From: JAYFQE01 sp034927345
GTDB lineage: Bacteria; Bacillota; Clostridia; Saccharofermentanales; UBA5734
NCBI GenBank assembly: GCA_034927345.1
Contig: JAYFQE010000016.1
Coordinates: 54,898-118,897 of the forward strand
DNA: 64,000 nucleotides
Direction: 5' to 3'
Positions 36,430 through 44,877 of this stretch are shown one piece after another. The notes beneath the pieces are model-generated. The model saw only the letters and a list, made by a program, of their open reading frames with translations, ran no database searches and had not been told where the DNA came from. Position numbers and translations under genes: made by a program. Numbering within the stretch: position 1 is the first letter of the stretch; the number at the start of each line of letters is the position of its first letter.

Positions 36430-37622
36430 TGCGAATCGGCCTCTGCGGCGGTACATTCGATCCTTTGCATAACGGACATGTGGCCTTGATCCGCGCTGCG
36501 TTGACCAGCGGCTATGTCGACCGGATTCTGGTCATGCCGTCAGGCAAACCGCCGCACAAATCGATGGCGCTGGTATCCATGGCCCGTTATCGCTACGAAA
36601 TGGCTGTCCGCGCTTTTGCCGGCGACGACCGGATCAAAGTGTCGGATCTGGAAATAGTGCATCCGGGGCCATCCTACACATTGAATACGATTCAACAGTT
36701 GCGTGCGATGATGCCGCCGGATGACGAACTTTATCTGATTTATGGATCTGATGTGCTGAAAGATATCGGCCATTGGCATGAACCTGCTGCTATTCTGGCG
36801 GCTTGTCCCTTGTTGTTGGCTGATCGCGGCGGTTATCCGGATCAGATGAGCCGCAGCCTGGCAGAGAAACTGACAACGACGTATGGCGCACGAATCCGGT
36901 TTTTTCCTGCTCCCTCGATAAAATTATCCGGGACAAGAATCCGGGCTGCTGCTGCAGCAGGCGAACCTTTGACCGAATGGGTTCCGGAAACCGTTGAACG
37001 GCTGATCCGTAAGCACGGCATTTATAGCTGGCAGTCAGATCTTGAAACACTGGATCCGGTATACCGCTCATATCTTCAGGATTTGGAACAGCAGCTATGG
37101 CCGCTTCTGACCGGCAAACGGCTTTTACATTCCTTGAATGTGATGAATTATGCTCTGCATTTAGCGCGCCTTCATCACGCCCCGTTGGAAGACACCGGCA
37201 CGGCTGCTTTATTACATGATTGCGCCAAGTGTCTGCCGGTCAATGAGCAATTGGGTCTGGCCCGCAGAACAGGCGATGAAGCTTTACTGGATCCGGCCCT
37301 GGCCCATGGCCCGGCCGGAGCCTGGATGGCCAGAAACCAATTTGGTATCGATAATCCGGTTATTTTAAATGCTATCCATTATCATACGACGGGCTGCGCG
37401 CGGATGTCCCTTGTCGATAAAATTATTTTTATCGCCGATAAAGTCGAACCAGCCCGGACTTATGAACATTTAGCTCAAATCAGACGGCTGGCTGAATACG
37501 ATCTGGACCGGTCACTTTTGATATGCATGCAGGAAATCGGCTCTTTCCTGGATCGCGAGAATCTGCCGCGACATCCCTATACGCAGGACGCCCTGAACGA
37601 TCTCAATAAAGCCAAAACGTGA
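36429..37622 (+). CDS. nadD: Fused NadD-YqeK: NaMN adenylyltransferase plus HD phosphatase
   Basis: 397 residues. The first half (1-190) is NadD: GGTFDPLHNGH at 8-18, MPSGKPPHKS and the ATP motif SGTRIRAA near 165; it makes deamido-NAD. The second half (about 215-395) is YqeK, with the HD site LLHDCAK near 262 and IHYHTTG near 318; YqeK proteins hydrolyse Ap4A. In most Bacillota these are two adjacent genes. rsfS follows, the usual third member. Confidence 0.95.
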   Translation: MRIGLCGGTFDPLHNGHVALIRAALTSGYVDRILVMPSGKPPHKSMALVSMARYRYEMAVRAFAGDDRIKVSDLEIVHPGPSYTLNTIQQLRAMMPPDDELYLIYGSDVLKDIGHWHEPAAILAACPLLLADRGGYPDQMSRSLAEKLTTTYGARIRFFPAPSIKLSGTRIRAAAAAGEPLTEWVPETVERLIRKHGIYSWQSDLETLDPVYRSYLQDLEQQLWPLLTGKRLLHSLNVMNYALHLARLHHAPLEDTGTAALLHDCAKCLPVNEQLGLARRTGDEALLDPALAHGPAGAWMARNQFGIDNPVILNAIHYHTTGCARMSLVDKIIFIADKVEPARTYEHLAQIRRLAEYDLDRSLLICMQEIGSFLDRENLPRHPYTQDALNDLNKAKT

Positions 37623-37712
37623 TGTTCATACGGCATTTGCGTGAGCCTATGGTATAATTATTCCAGAGGGCTGAGTAAGAAAACAAAGTCCCGGAAAAAG
37701 GAGGATGAACAT

Positions 37713-38045
37713 TTGACCGCTGAACAAACTGCTCTGATCATTCAGGATATTTTATCGGAAAAAAAGGCGAACGATATCGAGATCATCGATCTTGAAGGAA
37801 AAACCATCCTGGCTGACCGTTTTGTGATCGCTACCGGAACATCGGTCACACATATCAAGGCGCTGGCCGGTGAAGTCGAAGAAGTGATGAAAACAAAACA
37901 CCAGCGGGCGCCCGCACATATAGAAGGCTATCAATCAGGCCGCTGGATTCTGATGGATTATGCCGATGTTGTTGTCCATATCTTTCACGCTGAAGACCGT
38001 TCATTTTATAATCTGGAAAAGTTGTGGCAAACCGGACGCGTATAA
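37713..38045 (+). CDS. rsfS: Ribosomal silencing factor RsfS
   Basis: 110 residues, usual length. Binds ribosomal protein uL14 and blocks subunit joining during starvation. IIDLEGKTILADRFVIATGTS near 22, then AHIEGYQSGRWILMDYADVVVHIF. The TTG at 37713 is chosen because AAAGGAGG stands nine bases upstream and the protein then begins where family members do; an upstream ATG-like frame from 37641 adds an unrelated basic stretch. A TATAAT at 37653-37658 may give it its own promoter. Confidence 0.92.
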   Translation: MTAEQTALIIQDILSEKKANDIEIIDLEGKTILADRFVIATGTSVTHIKALAGEVEEVMKTKHQRAPAHIEGYQSGRWILMDYADVVVHIFHAEDRSFYNLEKLWQTGRV

Positions 38046-38081
38046 AGCGTCATTAATCAGGTTTTGTCATATTTTGTCGGT

Positions 38082-38117
38082 AAGAAGAGGATGTTTTACT
38101 TCCTCTTCTTATTTTAT
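38082..38117 (+). terminator. Intrinsic terminator after rsfS
   Basis: A perfect ten-base stem AAGAAGAGGA/TCCTCTTCTT with a nine-base loop, followed by ATTTTAT. It closes the long purine-NAD transcript. Confidence 0.88.
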
Positions 38118-38172
38118 ACTGGCTCATATTACAACCGGTTGAAGAATAAATCGTCGGGAAACGGGTAGGGTT

Positions 38173-38889
38173 ATGCAAAAGAAGGAAAGGGAAGCAGAGC
38201 TTCAGCCGCAGGAGAAAAGCAGCAGGAAAAAAGTAACGTTGGCTCTGCTGCTGACCGGTCTGGCGGTCCTTGGCTCTTTGATCTGGGATTTGTCCACAAC
38301 AAAACAGGAAGATTCCTATATCATCCAAACAACCGAAAGTAACGGGGAAACCCTCAGCAATGCTGCTGACGTAACCGGTCCGTCTGTGAAAAATCCGGCA
38401 AGTGAAACCGATCCGCTCATCGGTACACTGGCGGTCAATCAGGACTCCATACCGGTCTATTTGGTTGGCGCAGTACGACAGCCTGGTATCTATCAGATCA
38501 AGAAGGGAACTTACCTTTATCAGCTGGTCGAGCAAGCAGGCGGACTGACGGATGATGCGGCAAAGGACCGGATTAACCTGGCCATGCGTTTGGATGCCAA
38601 TCAGCTGATCCGGATACCAACTCAGACGGAGGCAGATAACGGTCTTGTTCCGATACCGGATGAATCGACAACGGTCGGCCAAAAAACCTGTGTAAATATC
38701 AATCAGGCCACATTGGAACAATTAGACCAGCTGCCGGGCATTGGCCCGTCGACAGCTCAGGCGATTATCGCTTATCGAGAAAAAAACGGCCCTTTCCAAA
38801 ATACGGAGGATCTGATGAAGATTCCCGGTATCAAGGAGAGCCGTTATGAAGCGCTAAAGGACTTAATTTGTATTAATGGCCAGACATAG
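38173..38889 (+). CDS. comEA: ComEA-type DNA-binding protein (SLBB + helix-hairpin-helix)
   Basis: 238 residues. One N-terminal membrane helix near 22-38, a Ser/Thr-rich linker, an SLBB domain (VYLVGAVRQPGIYQI near 95) and a C-terminal pair of helix-hairpin-helix motifs (VNINQATLEQLDQLPGIGPSTAQAII near 178). ComEA captures double-stranded DNA outside the membrane during natural transformation. comEC and comEB are not beside it. Its 3' end overlaps the convergent DUF4097 gene by 17 bases. Confidence 0.92.
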   Translation: MQKKEREAELQPQEKSSRKKVTLALLLTGLAVLGSLIWDLSTTKQEDSYIIQTTESNGETLSNAADVTGPSVKNPASETDPLIGTLAVNQDSIPVYLVGAVRQPGIYQIKKGTYLYQLVEQAGGLTDDAAKDRINLAMRLDANQLIRIPTQTEADNGLVPIPDESTTVGQKTCVNINQATLEQLDQLPGIGPSTAQAIIAYREKNGPFQNTEDLMKIPGIKESRYEALKDLICINGQT

Positions 38890-39796
38890 ACAGGTTTCCG
38901 GAAGTGGTACTGACATCCAGGCTTGTTCCACCCTGGCCCAGTGTGCCCGATACTTTACGCTTGTTGTCTTTGGTATCGGAAAAGGTTAATCCGTTTTGAG
39001 TAAAATCGCCGGAAATGGTTGTATATTCAAGCTCACAGTTAGTATTTTGGGGTAGATCCAGGTTTATATCGCCGGAAATGGTATTGAGTTTGCACGCCTG
39101 AAATACGTTATAGTTAATGTTGATTTCTGAAGAAGTGGTCTGTCCGTTTATTTTACAATCGGCTTTGTTGATAACGATATTTCCCGATACACTGGAAAAA
39201 TTCAGATTATCCATATCTGCACGCGCTAGGGTTAATTCACCGGATACTCCGCTGAAACGAAATGTATTCCATTGGCAGGCCATATCATCCGGCAGAACAC
39301 AAGATCCTGATACAGCATTGACACGGACATTTCCGGTATAGGATGCGGGAATCTGCACGATAAATGCCAAATCACCGGATAATAAACCAAATCGTGGATA
39401 ACGGGTATGGATTTTTAAAATGCCATCTTGCTTTTCGGTTATCCAGGCTATCGATTGTGAAAATGAATGATAGGATCCTTTTAGTTGGGCATAAGCGCGA
39501 TCGCCGGCAGTCAGGAGCCGGACCTGTTCGGATACCGCCGTTATTTCGACTGTGTTGATGCCTTCCAGATCAAGATCCCGGGTTTCATCGATGCTGAGTT
39601 GATTACCCAGATTGTTTACATGATCCCAGATAGGATTATCTTGCAGCCAAGTGCCTATCTGATTTTGCCAGGCAGTCTGATCCGTTAAATTAGACCAGCC
39701 GATCGTACGTATTGTCAGCAAAACACCGGCTGTTGAACAAGCGATAAAAACGACAAAGCAAATGACAATAATAATAATAAGCCCGGTTTTTTTCAT
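38873..39796 (-). CDS. DUF4097 family membrane-anchored beta-repeat protein
   Basis: 307 residues. One N-terminal helix (TGLIIIIVICFVVFIACSTAG) anchors a repetitive beta-strand region from about 75 on, in which VSG or ISG recurs every 20-25 residues (AVSGSC, GVSGEL, SVSGNI, TISGDI, TISGDF, TTSGNL). This is the adhesin-like DUF4097 fold. It is the last gene of the PadR operon. The start at 39796 has GGGGAGG nine bases upstream. Such sets react to cell-envelope stress in Bacillota; the role here is inferred from that context. Confidence 0.85.
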   Translation of the reverse strand: MKKTGLIIIIVICFVVFIACSTAGVLLTIRTIGWSNLTDQTAWQNQIGTWLQDNPIWDHVNNLGNQLSIDETRDLDLEGINTVEITAVSEQVRLLTAGDRAYAQLKGSYHSFSQSIAWITEKQDGILKIHTRYPRFGLLSGDLAFIVQIPASYTGNVRVNAVSGSCVLPDDMACQWNTFRFSGVSGELTLARADMDNLNFSSVSGNIVINKADCKINGQTTSSEININYNVFQACKLNTISGDINLDLPQNTNCELEYTTISGDFTQNGLTFSDTKDNKRKVSGTLGQGGTSLDVSTTSGNLSMSGH

Positions 39797-40539
39797 ACAG
39801 ATGTACCTCCCCGGACCAGACGGCGATTCCATCGAATGTAGGCGCCAAGTCCCATGATCAGCCATTTAGTCAGATATACCATAAAAATTACAGCAAGAAT
39901 TGACAAAGCTGTTAAGGATAGAGCGAATAATAGTAAAATTAAACTGGTCATGCCGGCTTTTAGTATGGCAACGGCAAAAAGGACGCAAGCTGCAACGCCA
40001 ATGCTGCCGGCAGCTACCCAAAAACCGAATAAGATACTGAAAATGCTGATCCAAAGCGGAATACCGAAAAACAGATTTAACAGAATCACGGCCGCCAGGG
40101 CGCCGCCGGATACTGTCGTCTGTTCAGCGGCTTGAAATGGCTTATTCGAGGCGGCCGACTGGTTTGTTGAAGCCGAAGATGCAGCTGAATGTGTTGGCGC
40201 CGTAGCCGTTGGCGCCGCAGCCGTTGGCGCGGCAGCGGGAGCGGCCGGTTGGCCATCTTGTCGGCGCCAGATTTGTTCGCGTGATGAAAAATCAAGGGGA
40301 GCAGAGGACTTCGCTTTGGCAGTCGCCGGGTTACCGGATCCAACAGGTGATTCATCGATATATTGTTGGGCGATATCGTCCGGATTACCCAGTTCAGCGG
40401 CAATTTCTATTTCCGTCTTGCCTCGGGACAGGCCATTAGTAAAATGGTCTTCAAAATCAGCAAGAATTTCAGCGACTGCAGCCGGACCCAGGCATCTGAG
40501 TTTATTTTGTAAGATCTGCATAAACTGATCCTTATTCAT
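39793..40539 (-). CDS. DUF1700 (HAAS domain) membrane protein
   Basis: 248 residues. The N-terminal 60 residues are the HAAS signalling domain (LGPAAVAEILADFEDHF, ELGNPDDIAQQYI). A low-complexity Ala/Pro/Thr stretch follows (100-130), then four hydrophobic helices. It overlaps PadR and the DUF4097 gene by four bases each, so the three are translated together. The HAAS domain is thought to pass a signal between PadR and the membrane; mechanism unknown. Confidence 0.87.
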   Translation of the reverse strand: MNKDQFMQILQNKLRCLGPAAVAEILADFEDHFTNGLSRGKTEIEIAAELGNPDDIAQQYIDESPVGSGNPATAKAKSSAPLDFSSREQIWRRQDGQPAAPAAAPTAAAPTATAPTHSAASSASTNQSAASNKPFQAAEQTTVSGGALAAVILLNLFFGIPLWISIFSILFGFWVAAGSIGVAACVLFAVAILKAGMTSLILLLFALSLTALSILAVIFMVYLTKWLIMGLGAYIRWNRRLVRGGTSV

Positions 40540-40853
40540 GACTGCATTCCCCCCATGATTTTATTGACATGCTGAGCAAATTGCATCCATTCAACCTGTA
40601 AAGTATGCTGCGTTTGACGGCCGGCCTGCGTTATCGCGTAATACTTACGCGGCGGTCCGCCAGAAGACTCCTGGAGATAGGTGGTTACCTGACCGTCTGC
40701 AGCCAGTTTGCGTAAAATCGGGTAGATGGTTCCGTCGGCGATTTGAATCAATTCAGAAAGCGTGCTGGCCAGTTCATAGCCATATTGGTCTTGTTGCGTC
40801 AGCATAGACAATACGCATAGTTCAAGGACGCCCTTTTTGAACTGTATATTCAT
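40536..40853 (-). CDS. PadR family transcriptional regulator
   Basis: 105 residues, subfamily 2 size. Winged helix-turn-helix with FKKGVLELCVLSMLTQQDQYGYELA at the start and DGTIYPILRKLAADG near 40, both diagnostic. A 25-base palindrome right after its own -10 box suggests self-repression. Leads the DUF1700-DUF4097 operon. Confidence 0.94.
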   Translation of the reverse strand: MNIQFKKGVLELCVLSMLTQQDQYGYELASTLSELIQIADGTIYPILRKLAADGQVTTYLQESSGGPPRKYYAITQAGRQTQHTLQVEWMQFAQHVNKIMGGMQS

Positions 40854-40927
40854 CGTATCACCTTGCTTTCCTACATCTTTTCATGAGTCCGGCATGTACT
40901 GAACAAAAATTAGAATTAAATATGCAT

Positions 40928-40952
40928 CAGTACAGAACATTGTTCAGTACTG
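40928..40952. promoter_or_regulatory. Probable PadR operator
   Basis: CAGTACAGAACA-T-TGTTCAGTACTG, an inverted repeat with 11 of 12 positions paired, directly downstream of the -10 box and so over the transcription start. A further half-site (GTACTGAACA) lies at 40896-40905. Confidence 0.65.
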
Positions 40953-40981
40953 ATCATAGATCAGTTTAATAGCCCTGTCAA
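40953..40981 (-). promoter_or_regulatory. Promoter of the PadR operon
   Basis: On the minus strand TTGACA (40981-40976), exactly 17 bases, TATGAT (40958-40953). Confidence 0.78.
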
Positions 40982-41103
40982 GAAAGATTTAGCATCACAT
41001 TTCATTTGTTTGCCCACTGTTTGGATTTACAACGGGGATGAGATCGATTATGATTAAAAGGAATGTTATAAAGCCAATTACAGACTTGAATGGAGGAATA
41101 ATA

Positions 41104-42873
41104 ATGCCCAATTTTGATGACGGAGCTTATCGGAGCACATTCCGTCATACGACAGCCCATATCCTGGCGCAAGCTGTTAAACGTCTATATCCGGAAGTAA
41201 ATCTGGCGATCGGGCCGGCGATTGATACGGGATTTTATTACGATTTTGACCGTGCGACCGCTTTTACACCCGAAGAACTAAGCAAGATTGAAGACGAGAT
41301 GAAACGTATTGTCAAGGAGCATCTTCCTGTCGAGCGTTTTGAATTGCCGCGCGAACAGGCGCGCCGGTTGATGGCGGAGAAAAATGAACCTTATAAAGTC
41401 GAATTGATCGACGATCTGCCGGCTGATGCGATTATTTCCTTTTATCGGCAAGGAGATTTTGTTGATCTGTGCGCCGGACCGCATTTAGACAACACTTCAG
41501 AAGTTAAGGCGTTCAAGCTGACACAGGTTGCCGGGGCTTATTGGCGCGGCAGTGAAAAGAACAAAATGTTGCAGCGGATTTACGGTACCAGTTTTCCTGA
41601 CAAACAGCAATTGAAAGAGTTTCTTGATCAGCAAGAAGAGGCTAAAAAACGTGATCATAATAAACTTGGCCGCGAATTAGGCTTTTTCACGACTGTCGAT
41701 TATATTGGACAGGGTCTGCCGATCATGCTGCCCAAAGGCGCGCGTGTTATTCAGTTATTGCAGCGCTTTGTCGAAGATGAAGAAGAACGCCGCGGTTATT
41801 TGCTGACCAAAACGCCCTTTATGGCTAAATCGGATTTGTATAAAATATCCGGACACTGGGATCATTATCGTGAAAGCATGTTTATCCTTGGCGATCCGGA
41901 AAAAGCGGATCAGGAAGAAGTGCTGGCGCTGCGGCCGATGACCTGCCCGTTCCAGTTCCAGGCTTATTTGACCAAGACAAGAAGTTATCGGGATCTGCCG
42001 ATCCGCTATGGCGAGACGTCAACATTATTTCGCAATGAAGCATCCGGTGAAATGCACGGTTTGATCCGTATCCGCCAATTTACCATCTCCGAAGGCCATT
42101 TGATTGTAGCTCCGGACCAGTTGGAGCAAGAATTCCGCGGATGTCTGGATCTGGCGCAGTTTATGCTTAAAGCCGTCGGCCTTGATGACGATGTCAGTTA
42201 CCGTTTCTCAAAATGGGATCCGGCTGATCAGGAAAAGTACATTGGATCGGCGGATCAATGGGATACTGTCCAAAATACCATGCAGGATATCCTGGACAAT
42301 ATGGGATTGAGTTATCGGGTCGGCATTGGCGAAGCCGCTTTCTATGGCCCTAAACTCGATATCCAGATAAAAAATGTCTTTGGGAAAGAAGATACGCTGA
42401 TAACGATTCAAATCGATTTTCAGCTGGCCGAACGCTTCGGTATGGAGTATACCGATCGCGATGGCCAGAAGCGTTATCCTTACATCATCCACCGGACTTC
42501 AATCGGCTGCTATGAGCGGACGTTGGCCTTGCTGATCGAAAAATACGCCGGCGCGCTGCCGCTGTGGATCGCTCCGGAACAGGCTCGCATCCTGCCGATA
42601 TCCTCCAAACATCTGGATGCCGCCTATGATATGGCCAAAAGCTTGCGTGAGCAGGGCTTGCGGGTTGAGGTCGATGATCGCGATGAAAAAATCGGCAAGA
42701 AAATACGCGAAGCGCAAATGGAAAAACTGCATTATATGTTGGTTATCGGCGACCAGGAAGTCGAACAGGGCACTGTTGCCGTCCGTTCGCGCCTGGATGG
42801 CGATCTGGGTGTGATGATGCCCGCCGATTTGGTTGCCCGTTTGAAAAAAGAAGTTGCTGAAAGAAGACATTAA
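41104..42873 (+). CDS. thrS: Threonyl-tRNA synthetase lacking the TGS domain
   Basis: 589 residues, about 60 short of the usual ThrRS. The N-terminal TGS domain is missing: the protein opens directly at the editing domain, with HTTAH (15-19) and CAGPH near 123 intact. The class II core keeps the zinc ligands (C in MTCP near 279, H in SEGH near 330, H in IIHR near 462) and motif 2 RNEASGEMHG. The anticodon domain is complete. The start at 41104 has GGAGG seven bases upstream; only 22 codons lie in frame before it, so the domain was not overlooked. No T-box seen. Confidence 0.94.
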   Translation: MPNFDDGAYRSTFRHTTAHILAQAVKRLYPEVNLAIGPAIDTGFYYDFDRATAFTPEELSKIEDEMKRIVKEHLPVERFELPREQARRLMAEKNEPYKVELIDDLPADAIISFYRQGDFVDLCAGPHLDNTSEVKAFKLTQVAGAYWRGSEKNKMLQRIYGTSFPDKQQLKEFLDQQEEAKKRDHNKLGRELGFFTTVDYIGQGLPIMLPKGARVIQLLQRFVEDEEERRGYLLTKTPFMAKSDLYKISGHWDHYRESMFILGDPEKADQEEVLALRPMTCPFQFQAYLTKTRSYRDLPIRYGETSTLFRNEASGEMHGLIRIRQFTISEGHLIVAPDQLEQEFRGCLDLAQFMLKAVGLDDDVSYRFSKWDPADQEKYIGSADQWDTVQNTMQDILDNMGLSYRVGIGEAAFYGPKLDIQIKNVFGKEDTLITIQIDFQLAERFGMEYTDRDGQKRYPYIIHRTSIGCYERTLALLIEKYAGALPLWIAPEQARILPISSKHLDAAYDMAKSLREQGLRVEVDDRDEKIGKKIREAQMEKLHYMLVIGDQEVEQGTVAVRSRLDGDLGVMMPADLVARLKKEVAERRH

Positions 42874-42901
42874 CCGAATTTAAAGAACCAAATCGAAAAT
42901 G

Positions 42902-42958
42902 CTCACGGTTGTGCCGGCTGAGGACTACTAAGCTCCAAAACCGCAACACAACCGTGAG
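42902..42958. repeat. Inverted repeat after thrS
   Basis: CTCACGGTTGTG (42902-42913) and CACAACCGTGAG (42947-42958) are perfect 12-base arms around a 33-base loop. There is no T run, so it is not a standard terminator. Nothing else was found in 42874-43037. Confidence 0.7.
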
Positions 42959-43037
42959 ATCCTATCCATACCGTATTGTGCGTTACTTAAAATTGCTTCT
43001 TGTATTTCGCTGAAAATTACTTTTTAGGCAAATTCTC

Positions 43038-43066
43038 TTGACACTGAACGGTTATATCAGTACAAT
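43038..43066 (+). promoter_or_regulatory. Promoter of tRNA-Pro
   Basis: A perfect -35 TTGACA (43038-43043), 17 bases, TACAAT (43061-43066); the tRNA starts 12 bases later. Confidence 0.85.
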
Positions 43067-43078
43067 AGTCAAGGCCGG

Positions 43079-43154
43079 CGGGGTGTGGCTCAGGTGGTAG
43101 AGCGCTTGGTTCGGGACCAAGAGGCCGGAGGTTCAAGTCCTCTCACTCCGACCA
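43079..43154 (+). tRNA. tRNA-Pro (anticodon CGG)
   Basis: 76 bases with an encoded CCA. Acceptor stem CGGGGTG/CACTCCG, D stem GCTC/GAGC, anticodon stem CTTGG/CCAAG around TTCGGGA, T arm with TTCAAGT. The anticodon CGG reads the proline codon CCG. Confidence 0.95.
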
Positions 43155-43157
43155 ATG

Positions 43158-43197
43158 TCAGAGTCGTCGAATGTGACGACTCTGATTTTTTTCTTTT
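43158..43197 (+). terminator. Intrinsic terminator of tRNA-Pro
   Basis: CAGAGTCGTC pairs with GACGACTCTG, then ATTTTTTTCTTTT. Confidence 0.92.
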
Positions 43198-43248
43198 ATT
43201 TTCTTCGTTTTGCGCTCATGTGTATCTTTTTATGGATGTTCCAGACAT

Positions 43249-44724
43249 TCATAAATTCTGTTTATTTCCCATAATCATATTGACAACATTGACCGCCGAG
43301 TCAACAGCTTGATTGGTGCCCATACCGAAGCCTCCGGCATCATTTCCGACATAATACAGATTCCTTATCGGAGATACGGGGCTGGGACGTTGATCCCCCG
43401 ATTGACCGACGGAGTTTGCCACACCGTATGCTTCGCCGCCGGTTGTTAACCCCATCCTGTCCGTGCCTGCCGCCGCACTCTGCATGGGTGTCATCAGTTC
43501 GGCACGGTATATATGATCAAAAAGGTCTGGCTGGATTTTACGTGCAATGCTCTCGACATAGTCAAGATGCGGCTGGACGTCAAGCTCCGGATTCGGGTAG
43601 CAGGACATGACCGCGTAAACAAGTTGTTTGCCATGGGGTGCAGTGTTTGGATACAGGGAGGTCGTTCCAAGGTAAACATAGTTATGAAATTCCTTGCCTT
43701 TGCCCTCCGATTTAGCCTTGAATTCCTCATAAGTATCCAGGCCGCCTTCTGGGAAAACCACAATCATCGGACTTTTAAGAACGGGCGCGTCAAGGAACCA
43801 CCTGAAGCCGACGCATGCCAGATTCGGTTCCAAGGATTTTATCCGATCGACATATGCACGTGTAAATTTGTCTTCTCCCACCAGATTGAGAACGGTCTGA
43901 CGGATACCCGCATCGCTGAGCACAAGGTCGGCTATATACGCTTCTCCGTTTTCTAAGGTAATCCCCTTGGCGACGCCGCCTTCAACGTCAATGCTCTTTA
44001 CCCGCGTGTTAAAAAGCACCGTTCCGCCAAATTCCTTTACAACATCGGCGTAGACTTCAAAAACGCGACCGAAGCCGTATTCGTAATAGCGTCCCGTCCC
44101 TTGCTCTGCAGCTTGTCTGGCGAACCGGATGAGCTCCGATGCCGGAACCTTATCAGAGGTCATTTCAAACGCGCCCTCGCATTGATAGAGCAAATACGTG
44201 CGGAACAAGCCCGGGAAGGGGCCGTAACCGTCAACGAATTCTGCTGCGGAGGTCATGGAAAGCTTTCTTATTTCAGCTTCAGGCATTTCCATAATATATT
44301 TGAACAATTTTTTCACTCGGCTCAAACCTGCCAGATGCTTAGGATTAAAGAGTGAGATTCGCAGGGAACGGAGCGTCTTTGCATCTATCCCGCCCATTTC
44401 ATTGGCAAGTACCTTACCCTTGGCGTCCATCATATACATCATGTCCACTAAGCCTAAAGTTTTGGGGATGACACGCTTAATTTCTTTTTCCTTGCCGATT
44501 TTTAAGAGAACATGATCCATCTGAGCTCCCTCGGCAGGGCAGCCGTTGATTGGGAACAGCTCATAATGGAAGCCTTCTTCATCATGTATCGTCATCATCC
44601 GGCCGCCTGCGGATTTGTTCTTGTCGACCAGCAGAACCTTTTTACCTGCCTTTGCCAGAAGCGCGGCAGCTGCGCTTCCTCCTGGACCGGCGCCAACAAT
44701 AATGACATCATAGTGTCTATTCAC
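43249..44724 (-). CDS. FAD-dependent oxidoreductase, phytoene desaturase-like
   Basis: 491 residues. N-terminal FAD-binding loop DVIIVGAGPGGSAAAALLAKAGK and the motif of the phytoene desaturase/amine oxidase superfamily (DKNKSAGGRM near 37); the C-terminal FAD segment is LYYVGNDAGGFGMGTNQA. A flavoenzyme acting on an isoprenoid or other hydrophobic substrate is likely, not proven. The GTG at 44724 has GGAAGG eight bases upstream; an ATG frame back to 44778 lacks one. Divergent from a TetR gene that probably regulates it. The block is AT-richer than its surroundings. Confidence 0.85.
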   Translation of the reverse strand: MNRHYDVIIVGAGPGGSAAAALLAKAGKKVLLVDKNKSAGGRMMTIHDEEGFHYELFPINGCPAEGAQMDHVLLKIGKEKEIKRVIPKTLGLVDMMYMMDAKGKVLANEMGGIDAKTLRSLRISLFNPKHLAGLSRVKKLFKYIMEMPEAEIRKLSMTSAAEFVDGYGPFPGLFRTYLLYQCEGAFEMTSDKVPASELIRFARQAAEQGTGRYYEYGFGRVFEVYADVVKEFGGTVLFNTRVKSIDVEGGVAKGITLENGEAYIADLVLSDAGIRQTVLNLVGEDKFTRAYVDRIKSLEPNLACVGFRWFLDAPVLKSPMIVVFPEGGLDTYEEFKAKSEGKGKEFHNYVYLGTTSLYPNTAPHGKQLVYAVMSCYPNPELDVQPHLDYVESIARKIQPDLFDHIYRAELMTPMQSAAAGTDRMGLTTGGEAYGVANSVGQSGDQRPSPVSPIRNLYYVGNDAGGFGMGTNQAVDSAVNVVNMIMGNKQNL

Positions 44725-44785
44725 AAGATTCCTTCCTTCCTGAAACTCTTGTTCATAATTGTGTAACGCTTGCATCATGATACAC

Positions 44786-44814
44786 TTGTAACATGTGCTG
44801 TTGTGTGTTATTAT
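44786..44814 (+). promoter_or_regulatory. Promoter of the TetR-dGTPase pair
   Basis: TTGTAA (44786-44791), 17 bases, TATTAT (44809-44814), in the 153-base gap between the divergent genes. Confidence 0.5.
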
Positions 44815-44877
44815 AAAGTAATAATTGATAAAAACAAGACTTGCAGTTTAAGTTAGACAAATGGGAGACGGTGTAAC

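Noticed and set aside
40985..41103. T-box leader before thrS
   Set aside because: Too short, with no specifier stem and no TGGNACCGCG-type box.
43085..43312. 75-residue frame over tRNA-Pro
   Set aside because: It translates the tRNA and its terminator.
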